Shown in pieces: positions 1-5,104 of a DNA stretch of 10,781 nt. The stretch is from Actinomycetota bacterium (GTDB taxonomy: Bacteria; Actinomycetota; Acidimicrobiia; IMCC26256; BP-133), in the NCBI GenBank assembly GCA_030838815.1, contig JAUZEX010000261.1, positions 1 through 10,781 on the forward strand. Reading direction: 5' to 3'. Both the position numbers and the translations under genes were made by a program. The notes beneath the pieces are model-generated. The model worked only from the letters and a program-made list of their open reading frames with translations, was not told the origin of the DNA and searched no databases. Position 1 is the stretch's first letter. The number at the start of each line of letters is the position of its first letter.

Positions 1-407
1 TCGCCGAGCCGCGCTGTCTCGTCGGCCACCACCACGTCGCAGGCCAGGAGGACCTCGCACCCGCCGGCCAGGGCGAAGCCGTCGACGACGGCCACAGAAA
101 CGAACGGCGCCGCCTCGATCTGGGCCAGGACGTCGTTCAGGCGTCCGAGGACCGTGGCGAATGCACCGCCGTCCCCCAGGCCGTCGGGCTCCTCGAGGGC
201 GGACAGGACCCAGGCGAGATCGGCACCGGCGCAGAACGTCCCGCCCCCGCCCCGGATGACGAGCACCCGGATGCCGCCCTCCCGGGCCCGGCGCACGGCT
301 TCCTCCAGCCCGTCGACGACGGCGGGGCTGATGGCGTTGCGGGCCTCGGGCCGGTCGATGGTCGCCCGCAGGACTGCGCCGTCGTCGACCAGGACCACGT
401 CGCCCAC
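1..407 (-). CDS. Enoyl-CoA hydratase/isomerase (crotonase), C-terminus outside window
   Basis: N-terminal part of a crotonase-superfamily protein, the family that hydrates, isomerises or otherwise transforms acyl-CoA thioesters in fatty-acid or aromatic catabolism. Visible in order: the family opening IDRPEARNAIS, the first oxyanion-hole segment GTFCAGADLAW, and the second oxyanion-hole/CoA segment VDGFALAGGCEVLLACD, after which the gene leaves the window. The residues that would decide hydratase versus isomerase lie beyond the edge. An in-frame ATG at 431 overlaps the TetR stop as ATGA but has no Shine-Dalgarno sequence. GTG at 407 has GGAGG (415-419) seven bases upstream, so I prefer it. 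The gene sits directly downstream of the TetR gene on the same strand, which suggests co-transcription and possible control by that regulator. Substrate unknown. Confidence 0.9.
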   Translation of the reverse strand, partial: MGDVVLVDDGAVLRATIDRPEARNAISPAVVDGLEEAVRRAREGGIRVLVIRGGGGTFCAGADLAWVLSALEEPDGLGDGGAFATVLGRLNDVLAQIEAAPFVSVAVVDGFALAGGCEVLLACDVVVADETARLG

Positions 408-427
408 CCGTTCGCCTCCTCGCTCGC

Positions 428-1021
428 TCATGCGTCGAGCAGGGCCACGAGCGCCATGCGGGCCAGCATGTCCTCGGCCCGGGCCCGGGGGAGCCCCACC
501 TGGCGCCGGTAGCCGGTCGAGTTGAGGAGGCCGATGGCGGCGTGGACAGCGGTGCGCCGCTCGTCGTCGGACTGGTCGGGGCGCAGCGTCCGCAGCAGAT
601 CGGCCCAGGCCTCGACGTAGGCCCGCTGGAACCGCCGCGCCCGCTTGCGCTCGCTGTCGGGCAGGTTCCGCTCCTCGGAGATGTAGACGACGATGAGCGC
701 CCGCTCCTCGAAGGCCAGCCGGACGTGGAGGCGGACGAGCGTCTCGAGCGCCGAACGGTGCCGGCCGGGGGCGTCGTCGCCGACCTCGGCCGCCACGGTC
801 TCGAGGATGGCTCCGAGACGCTCGGCCAGCCGGTCGAAGAGGGCGACGAGGACGGCGTCCTTGTTCTTGAAGTGACGGTAGATGGCGGGCCCGGTCACCC
901 CGGCGGCGGCGGCGATGTCGTCGATGCCGGCGCCGTGGAACCCGTTCTCCTCGAAGAGCGATGTCGCCGAGGCCAGGATGCGCTCCCGGCGCTCTCCCCG
1001 GGCGGTCGCCAGTCGAGCCAT
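428..1021 (-). CDS. TetR/AcrR-family transcriptional regulator
   Basis: One-component repressor of about 197 residues, the usual TetR length. The N-terminus is a typical TetR DNA-binding domain: RERILASATSLFEENGFHG, then the recognition-helix region DDIAAAAGVTGPAIYRHFKNKDAVL (about residues 10-60). The rest is a helical ligand/dimer domain that I cannot assign to a specific inducer. The frame stays open upstream to 1066, but ATG at 1021 starts exactly where TetR proteins normally begin. There is no Shine-Dalgarno sequence. TACGTT (complement of 1030-1035) lies 8 nt before the ATG, suggesting a very short leader. The stop overlaps an in-frame ATG of the downstream crotonase (ATGA), so the two are probably one operon. 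By context it may respond to an acyl-CoA, as many TetR neighbours of crotonases do; that is inference. Confidence 0.92.
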   Translation of the reverse strand: MARLATARGERRERILASATSLFEENGFHGAGIDDIAAAAGVTGPAIYRHFKNKDAVLVALFDRLAERLGAILETVAAEVGDDAPGRHRSALETLVRLHVRLAFEERALIVVYISEERNLPDSERKRARRFQRAYVEAWADLLRTLRPDQSDDERRTAVHAAIGLLNSTGYRRQVGLPRARAEDMLARMALVALLDA

Positions 1022-1029
1022 GGTGAACG

Positions 1030-1059
1030 AACGTAAACGTCGCGAGCCGTCCCGGGCAA
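1030..1059 (-). promoter_or_regulatory. Likely promoter of the TetR gene
   Basis: On the minus strand a TTGCCC (complement of 1054-1059) is followed after 18 nt by TACGTT (complement of 1030-1035), which matches the actinobacterial TANNNT -10 pattern. It ends 8 nt before the ATG at 1021, so the transcript would be leaderless or nearly so, which fits the missing Shine-Dalgarno sequence. The same stretch has repeated ACG/CGT trinucleotides that could form part of a TetR operator, but I see no convincing full palindrome. Confidence 0.4.
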
Positions 1060-1065
1060 ACCGCA

Positions 1066-1157
1066 CTCGGGGGCTTCGCCCCCCGAGATCCCCCCAAAGT
1101 CAAAACCCGGTCTCGGCTTCGCCCCCCGAGATCCCCCAGAGTCAAAACCCGGTCTCG
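1066..1157. repeat. Tandem ~43-bp intergenic hairpin repeat (two copies plus a partial)
   Basis: Copy 1 (1073-1115) and copy 2 (1116-1157) are nearly identical. Each starts GCTTCGCCCCCCGAGATC and ends AAAACCCGGTCTCG, and they differ by one C and one A/G. The CTCGG before copy 1 looks like the end of a third copy. Each junction can fold: CTC+GGGGGC (1066-1074) pairs with GCCCCC+GAG (1078-1087) around a TTC loop, and GGTCTCGG pairs with CCGAGATCC across the copy junction. It lies in the gap between the divergent TetR and small secreted peptide genes. There is no U-tract, so it is not an obvious terminator. It resembles the short mobile palindromic units dispersed between genes of many GC-rich genomes. 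Confidence 0.75.
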
Positions 1158-1164
1158 GGCAACT

Positions 1165-1192
1165 TTGGCAACGGAGGCTTACAGGGTAGGAT
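1165..1192 (+). promoter_or_regulatory. Sigma-70-type promoter for the small secreted peptide gene
   Basis: TTGGCA (1165-1170), a 16-nt spacer and TAGGAT (1187-1192) form a good housekeeping-type promoter on the plus strand. It starts just after the tandem repeat. Transcription would begin near 1199, giving a leader of about 30 nt. That leader contains a small hairpin (CCGCC 1204-1208 / GGCGG 1212-1216) directly next to the ribosome binding site AAGGAG (1217-1222). Confidence 0.55.
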
Positions 1193-1228
1193 TCGAGCCG
1201 CACCCGCCTCCGGCGGAAGGAGCGGACG

Positions 1229-1366
1229 TTGAAACTCATCCTGGCCCTCATCGTCGCCGCCGGCCTCCTGGGGGTCGCCCGTCCGGCGACTCCGAGTCAG
1301 GACCACAGCGGCATCTGCGTCGGCAGCATGCAGATCGTGGCCTGCGTACCGCCCGACGGCACTTAG
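1229..1366 (+). CDS. Small secreted two-cysteine peptide, 45 residues
   Basis: Unrecognised short gene beginning with TTG. AAGGAG (1217-1222) lies six bases before the start, the best Shine-Dalgarno match in this part of the window, and a promoter lies just upstream. The product has a short, classic signal peptide: Lys2, a hydrophobic core LILALIVAAGLLGVA (residues 3-17), then a polar tail with likely cleavage after Ala17 or Ala20. The mature part is about 25-28 residues and has two cysteines in ICVGSMQIVAC (30 and 39), which could form one disulfide. Its TAG stop shares bases with the TAA stop of the convergent methyltransferase gene (1363-1366). Function unknown; a secreted peptide or small exported factor is possible. 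It is the only plus-strand frame here with start signals. Confidence 0.6.
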   Translation: MKLILALIVAAGLLGVARPATPSQDHSGICVGSMQIVACVPPDGT

Positions 1367-2268
1367 GCGAAGGCCCAGTACACGCCGCCGAAGGTCCGGG
1401 GTCCATCGGTCCAGCGTTCCATCGACGTGTTCCGGTAGCCGGCGGCCTCGAAAGCGGCGAACCAGTGTTGCGGCAGAAGGAAACCCGGCTGGGGCCGCTC
1501 GGGGGAGGTCGGGACGTCCCACCAGCCGTTGAACAGCGAGAGCACGAGCGACACGGGCGAGGGCACGACCTCGGAGTAGTGCGATCCCTCTCCGAGTACC
1601 AACGCACCACCCGGCTTCAGGCCGCGGCGGATCCAGCCCAGCGTGAGGGGCAGGTCGCGCGCCACGTGGATGCAGTTGGTGGAGAAGATCAGGTCGAACG
1701 GGCCAATCCCGGCCGGGGGCTGGTTGATGTCGATGATGGCCGTCTCGAGGGGGACGCCGGGCAGTTCGGCGCCGACCCGGTCGAGGAAGCTCTGGCGGAG
1801 GTCGGACAGCACCACCCGGTTGGCCGTCGTGAGGTCGGCCGCCATGCGGCGCGTGGTGCCGCCGGTGCCGGTGCCGAGCTCGAGGACGTCGGCGCCGGGC
1901 AGCATCGGGGCCAGCGCCCGGGCCACCCCGTGCCCGAAGACGGCGCAGACGATGTCGCGGGCCTGGAAGGTCTCCCACAGCCGGCCGCCGCCCTCGGCGA
2001 TGATCTCGGCCGCCTCGGCGCGCCCGGCCACGAAGTCCTCGAGGTGGACGTCGAGCAGCTTGAACCAGCCGAGCGCGCCCTCGAGGCCGGGCGGCGTCAC
2101 CAGCGAGGGCTCCTCGGCCCTGAATGAGCCGTGGGTCACGATCTGGCGGGCGACGTCGACCAGGTAGGCGCGCTGAGCGTCGACCGGCTCCAGCATCGCG
2201 GCCCGGCGGGCGATCCGCAGGGCGACGGGCTCAAGGTGGTCGTAGAGGGCCGGCAACAACTCGTTCAT
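1363..2268 (-). CDS. Class I SAM-dependent methyltransferase, PKS C-MeT-like, stand-alone
   Basis: Predicted S-adenosylmethionine-dependent methyltransferase of 301 residues. The N-terminal ~110 residues are helical and unassigned. The Rossmann core follows: motif I VLELGTGTGGTT (128-139), an acidic residue after strand 2 in LSDLRQ (Asp156), the segment FDLIFSTNCIHVARDL (191-206) and LKPGG (218-221 region). LFNGWWDVP (246-253) and LPQHWFAAFEAAGY (265-278) complete a pattern very like the C-methyltransferase domains inside polyketide synthases (EIGAGTGGTT, TNVLHATRDL, GWW). No synthase is adjacent, so it is a free-standing relative with unknown substrate. ATG at 2268 has GGAGG five bases upstream. 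The stop overlaps the stop of the small secreted peptide gene on the other strand. Confidence 0.85.
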   Translation of the reverse strand: MNELLPALYDHLEPVALRIARRAAMLEPVDAQRAYLVDVARQIVTHGSFRAEEPSLVTPPGLEGALGWFKLLDVHLEDFVAGRAEAAEIIAEGGGRLWETFQARDIVCAVFGHGVARALAPMLPGADVLELGTGTGGTTRRMAADLTTANRVVLSDLRQSFLDRVGAELPGVPLETAIIDINQPPAGIGPFDLIFSTNCIHVARDLPLTLGWIRRGLKPGGALVLGEGSHYSEVVPSPVSLVLSLFNGWWDVPTSPERPQPGFLLPQHWFAAFEAAGYRNTSMERWTDGPRTFGGVYWAFA

Positions 2269-2289
2269 TCACGCCTCCGGGACCTGACT

Positions 2290-2319
2290 CCTTCCTGAGG
2301 TTTCGGCAGATCAGGAGGG
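2290..2319. repeat. Inverted repeat upstream of the methyltransferase gene
   Basis: CCTTCCTGA (2290-2298) and TCAGGAGGG (2311-2319) pair at 8 of 9 positions around a 12-nt loop, in the 127-nt gap between the second crotonase and the methyltransferase. On the minus strand it lies 22 nt before the methyltransferase start, so it could be a leader hairpin or a protein-binding palindrome. No U-tract follows it. The rest of the gap (2320-2395) shows nothing I can name. Confidence 0.35.
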
Positions 2320-2395
2320 CAACCCTGCGGGAGACGACCGAAATTGCGCTGCTTGGCGCCTATCCGCCCGATGACACCGGATGGAGCCGCAGCCT

Positions 2396-3187
2396 TCAGT
2401 GCCCCCGGAACGCGGGGCGGCGGCGCTCGACGAAGGCGGTCACTCCCTCCAGGATGTCGGCGCTGCTCCACAGGCTGCGGATCGTCTTGCCTTCGTCGTC
2501 GAGGTGCTCGTCGAAGCGCTGGCCCGGCGCGGCGTCGACGAGCCGGCGGGTCTCGATCAGCGCCGTCGGGGCCGCGCCCGCCACCTCGACCGCGAGGCGG
2601 GTGGCGGCGGCCCAGACCTGGCCGTCGGGCACCACCTCGTCGGCCAGCCCGCAGGCGGCCAGCTCGGTGGCGGTGATGCGCCGGTTGCGGAGGAAGGCGG
2701 CGTTGGCCGCCGCGCTGCCCAGCGCCCGGGTGAGGTGGAACGACGTGCCGCTGTCGGGGGAGAGGCCGATGGCACAGAAGGCCGGGACGAAGACGGTCGA
2801 CTCGCCGACGACCCGAAGGTCGCAGGCGCAGGCCAGCCCGATCCCGGCGCCGGCCGCCACCCCCTCGACCGCGGCCACGGTCGGGATCGGCAGCGCCCGC
2901 AGCTGACGCGTGATCGTGTGCATGGCGACGAGCAGGGGCGTGAGGTCCTCGTCGACCCGCTTGGCCCGGGCGGCCTCGTGAAACAGGTTGAGGTCGGCAC
3001 CGACGCAGAAGGCCGGCCCCGCTCCGGCCAGCACCAGCGCCCCGATCCCGTCGGGCAGGTCGTCGAGGGCGGCGATCGCCTCCTGGACGAACCCCGGGTC
3101 GAGCGCGTTGCGCGTCTCCGGCCGCTCCAGGATGAGCCAGCCGATGCCGTCCTCCACCTTCACCGTCACACCCGTCTCGCCTGCCAT
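2396..3187 (-). CDS. PaaG-like enoyl-CoA hydratase/isomerase
   Basis: Complete crotonase-fold protein of 263 residues, the normal length. It shows ILERPETRNALD (19-30), the first oxyanion-hole segment AFCVGADLN (59-67), the second VEGVAAGAGIGLACACD (107-123) and VFVPAFCAIGLSPDSGTSF (132-150). The acid after IGLxP is Asp145, as in PaaG-type isomerases. The position that is Glu in classical hydratases (the PE motif) is Ala in VPAF. An isomerase role, or a hydratase with altered chemistry, is therefore more likely than a standard hydratase (inference). The frame is open upstream to GTG 3265 but the fold starts near ATG 3187. No Shine-Dalgarno sequence precedes it. TACCGT lies 7 nt before the ATG, suggesting a leaderless message. 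GTG at 3196 is an alternative start. It is divergent from the lipoprotein gene. Confidence 0.92.
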   Translation of the reverse strand: MAGETGVTVKVEDGIGWLILERPETRNALDPGFVQEAIAALDDLPDGIGALVLAGAGPAFCVGADLNLFHEAARAKRVDEDLTPLLVAMHTITRQLRALPIPTVAAVEGVAAGAGIGLACACDLRVVGESTVFVPAFCAIGLSPDSGTSFHLTRALGSAAANAAFLRNRRITATELAACGLADEVVPDGQVWAAATRLAVEVAGAAPTALIETRRLVDAAPGQRFDEHLDDEGKTIRSLWSSADILEGVTAFVERRRPAFRGH

Positions 3188-3193
3188 GTCGCT

Positions 3194-3222
3194 CACGGTA
3201 CCTGGGACGGGCGGGTACCGTG
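3194..3222. promoter_or_regulatory. Divergent promoter region built on a 9-bp inverted repeat
   Basis: CACGGTACC (3194-3202) and GGTACCGTG (3214-3222) are a perfect 9-bp inverted repeat with an 11-nt spacer, filling most of the 40-bp gap between two divergent genes. Each arm contains a TACCGT reading outward (3216-3221 plus; complement of 3195-3200 minus) that fits the TANNNT -10 pattern. These lie 6 nt before the lipoprotein GTG (3228) and 7 nt before the crotonase ATG (3187). Both transcripts would then start at or beside their start codons. The palindrome could instead, or also, be an operator controlling both genes. Confidence 0.5.
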
Positions 3223-3227
3223 CAGGC

Positions 3228-3680
3228 GTGCGTCGCCTCGCTCCGCTGCTCGTGCTGGTGGTCACCCTGGGGGCCTGCGACCGGGGAGGCAGGTCCGGCT
3301 CCGGCGGTGCGGTGAGCTACTCGGAGAACGGACTGGCCTTGGCCCTCTCGTTCGACGAACCGCTGCGGACGGGGCGTCCCGTCACCTGGCGCCTCGATGT
3401 CGAGAACCGCGGCCATGAGGCGCTCACGCTCCGCTTCTCGTCGGGCAAGGACGGCGATGTCGCCCTCCTCCAGGGTGCCCGGGAGGTCTACCGGTGGTCG
3501 GCCGGCCGGCTCTTCTCCCAGGCGCTGCGGGAGGTGCCGGTGGGAGCGGGAGCGAGGCACACCTTCCGGCTGGAGGACCGGGGCCTGACCGTCCCGGCCG
3601 GAGCCTATGAAGTCGTGGGGGAGCTGACCTCGGATCCGACGCTCCTGCCGGTCCGCCGCCCCGTCCAGATCGAGCGCTGA
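3228..3680 (+). CDS. Lipoprotein with BsuPI-type proteinase-inhibitor-like domain
   Basis: Predicted 150-residue lipid-anchored exported protein. The N-terminus is a lipoprotein signal: two Arg, a hydrophobic run and the lipobox LGAC with Cys17 as the acylated residue, followed by a Gly/Ser/Arg-rich linker. The remainder (about 28-150) is an immunoglobulin-like beta domain. Features such as WRLDVENRG, LTLRFSSGKDGDVALL, VYRWSAGRLFSQAL and VPAGAYEVVGEL follow the pattern of the BsuPI family, named after the Bacillus subtilis intracellular proteinase inhibitor. Whether members outside Bacillus inhibit proteases is not established, so the role is open. Start GTG at 3228 is chosen because the signal peptide begins there; the frame is open further upstream. 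There is no Shine-Dalgarno sequence, consistent with leaderless expression from the divergent promoter. Confidence 0.8.
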   Translation: MRRLAPLLVLVVTLGACDRGGRSGSGGAVSYSENGLALALSFDEPLRTGRPVTWRLDVENRGHEALTLRFSSGKDGDVALLQGAREVYRWSAGRLFSQALREVPVGAGARHTFRLEDRGLTVPAGAYEVVGELTSDPTLLPVRRPVQIER

Positions 3681-3702
3681 CGAAGCAGCGCCGTCCGGCT
3701 CC

Positions 3703-3816
3703 GAATCTACTGGAGCTTTGGGCGATCTCCCGGGAAAATCTCCACAGAATTGTAGATTTAACCGTCACCCGCGCCCGCTAGAATCTACAGTGACTATAGA
3801 TTTTGGCTATAGATTC
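3703..3816. promoter_or_regulatory. Cluster of AATCTA/TAGATT boxes, candidate operators of the downstream regulator
   Basis: In an AT-rich pocket within very GC-rich DNA, five exact copies of one hexamer occur: AATCTA at 3704-3709 and 3782-3787, and its complement TAGATT at 3753-3758, 3797-3802 and 3810-3815. A near copy AAATCT (3736-3741) pairs as an inverted repeat with AGATTT (3754-3759). AATCTA 3782 forms an inverted pair with TAGATT 3797. CTATAGATT is repeated directly at 3794 and 3807, a 13-bp period. The cluster ends just before the ribosome binding site of a gene with an N-terminal MerR-type DNA-binding domain, so autoregulation is the simplest reading. A possible promoter, TTTAAC (3757-3762) and TAGAAT (3779-3784) with a 16-nt spacer, lies inside it. 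Confidence 0.65.
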
Positions 3817-3824
3817 GGGAGGGG

Positions 3825-4868
3825 ATGGCGGTGGAATTGGTCTCGATCGGAGCGATCGCAGCCGAGCTCGGGCTGTCCCCGTCCTACATCCGCCTCCTCA
3901 CCGAACAGGGCCTGTTCGCCGCCCACCGGACAGCCGGGGGGCATCGTCGCTACGACCTCGCGGCCACCCGCCAGGCGTGGGTCACCCATTGCCTCGAACG
4001 GGAGGGCCGCCCACCGGGCCTGCCCCCAGAAGGTGGCGGCCGGTGGACCCCGACGGTCGAGGGCCGCTACCCCTTGGCCGGGCTGGAGGAGGACCGCGTC
4101 CACCGGGAGCTGTCGGGGGCGCTCGATCTGGCCGGCCTCGAACCGGCCCGTGTCGTCGTCGCCTACGCCTTCACCGAGATGCTCAACAACGCCATCGACC
4201 ATTCGGGGGGCTCGGCGGCCGTCGTGCGGCTGTGGCGCCGGCCCGCCCGCGTGGAGGTGGAGATCGCCGACGACGGAGACGGCGTCTTCGCCCATCTCCT
4301 GGCCGGCCTCGCCCTCCCCGACCTCTTCGCCTCCGTCCAGGAGCTGAGCAAGGGGAAGCGGACGACCGCCCCCGAGCGGCACAGCGGGGAGGGCATCTTC
4401 TTCACCAGCAAGGCCGTCGACCTGTTCACGCTGGCGGCCAACGGGATCGTCTGGACCGTGGACAACCTCCGCCACGATCAGGCGCTGGGCGCCTCGGCCG
4501 TGCGGGTCGGGACGGCGGTCCGGTTCTCCGTCGACCCCGCCACGGAACGTGATCTCGGAGCCGTCTTCCGTCAGTTCTCGGACGAGGACCACGCCTTCAG
4601 CCGGAGCCGGCCGGTGGTGCGGCTGTTCGAGATCGGCGTCAGCTTCGTGAGCCGGAGCGAGGCGAAACGACTCCTGGCCGGCCTGGAGCGGTTCAAGGAG
4701 GTCGAGGTCGACTTCACCGGGATCGAGGTCGTGGGGCAGGGGTTCGTCGACGAGTTGCTCCGGGTCTGGCCGGCGGCGCACCCCGAGACCCGGATCATCC
4801 CCAGCCACATGACCGAGGAAGTGGAGTTCATGGTGAGTCGGGGCCTGACCGGCCCCGGCTCACGGTGA
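3825..4868 (+). CDS. MerR-type HTH + GHKL ATPase + STAS-like (DUF4325) fusion regulator
   Basis: Three-domain cytoplasmic protein of 347 residues. Residues 4-55 form a MerR/BldC-like winged helix (SIGAIAAELGLSPSYIRLLTEQGLF, then HRTAGGHRRYD). Residues about 90-235 look like a GHKL (histidine-kinase-type) ATP-binding domain: N-box FTEMLNNAIDHS (Glu118, Asn121/122), G1 motif DDGDG (149-153) and G2 motif HSGEG (186-190). No phosphoacceptor-His (DHp) domain precedes it, so it resembles anti-sigma/SpoIIAB-like ATPases more than sensor kinases. Residues about 262-345 match the STAS-like DUF4325 pattern (VEVDFTGIEVVGQGFVDELLRVW). This puts a kinase-like and an antagonist-like module behind a DNA-binding head. 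Ribosome binding site GGAGG (3818-3822) is 2 nt from ATG 3825 but 8 nt from GTG 3831, so the true start may be 3831. Target genes and signal unknown. Confidence 0.85.
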   Translation: MAVELVSIGAIAAELGLSPSYIRLLTEQGLFAAHRTAGGHRRYDLAATRQAWVTHCLEREGRPPGLPPEGGGRWTPTVEGRYPLAGLEEDRVHRELSGALDLAGLEPARVVVAYAFTEMLNNAIDHSGGSAAVVRLWRRPARVEVEIADDGDGVFAHLLAGLALPDLFASVQELSKGKRTTAPERHSGEGIFFTSKAVDLFTLAANGIVWTVDNLRHDQALGASAVRVGTAVRFSVDPATERDLGAVFRQFSDEDHAFSRSRPVVRLFEIGVSFVSRSEAKRLLAGLERFKEVEVDFTGIEVVGQGFVDELLRVWPAAHPETRIIPSHMTEEVEFMVSRGLTGPGSR

Positions 4869-4888
4869 ACCTCGATGTCAAGTTGAGG

Positions 4889-5041
4889 TCAAAGCACCGA
4901 GCGGCGGTGGTTGTTGCCCGTCAGGGCACCGGCGATGAGCAACACCAGGGCGATGATCAGCATCCATTTCAGGCCGGCCACGAACAGGCCGGCGCCACCG
5001 ACGAGCAGTGCCAGGACCAGTAGCAGGAGTACGAGACCCAT
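4889..5041 (-). CDS. Small hydrophobic membrane protein, 50 residues
   Basis: Short gene with a strong ribosome binding site: GGAGG (complement of 5050-5054) eight bases before ATG 5041. The product is almost entirely two membrane segments, about residues 2-22 (GLVLLLLVLALLVGGAGLF) and 25-41 (KWMLIIALVLLIAGAL), with Lys25 between them and a short basic tail (NNHRRSVL). It matches the general look of the small 'hydrophobic protein' families common in actinomycetes, whose role is unknown; some resemble stress-induced membrane peptides. It is convergent with the ATPase regulator gene, with 20 bp between them. It lies 63 bp downstream of the dehydrogenase gene on the same strand. I could not identify a clear promoter. 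Confidence 0.75.
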   Translation of the reverse strand: MGLVLLLLVLALLVGGAGLFVAGLKWMLIIALVLLIAGALTGNNHRRSVL

Positions 5042-5104
5042 TAGGAAATCCTCCTCGTGACCAGCGGTATCAGGTGTCAGAGGTGTACCCGGGGTGGTAA
5101 TCCG

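Noticed and set aside
1066..1157. CRISPR array
   Set aside because: The two repeat copies are directly adjacent with no spacers between them, and there are no cas genes.
1165..2127. Long plus-strand open frame (and similar long frames opposite trpB2, trpF and the dehydrogenase)
   Set aside because: They are antisense shadows of GC-rich real genes: low-complexity Arg/Gly/Pro/Ala products, no domain motifs, no ribosome binding sites, while the opposite strand shows clear protein families.
2290..2319. Rho-independent terminator after the second crotonase
   Set aside because: The hairpin is 77 nt or more beyond the stop codon, is only moderately stable and is not followed by a U-run on the transcribed strand.
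4869..4889. ACCTC/GAGGT inverted repeat as a bidirectional terminator
   Set aside because: Only five base pairs with an 11-nt loop and no T-run on either side; it could occur by chance.
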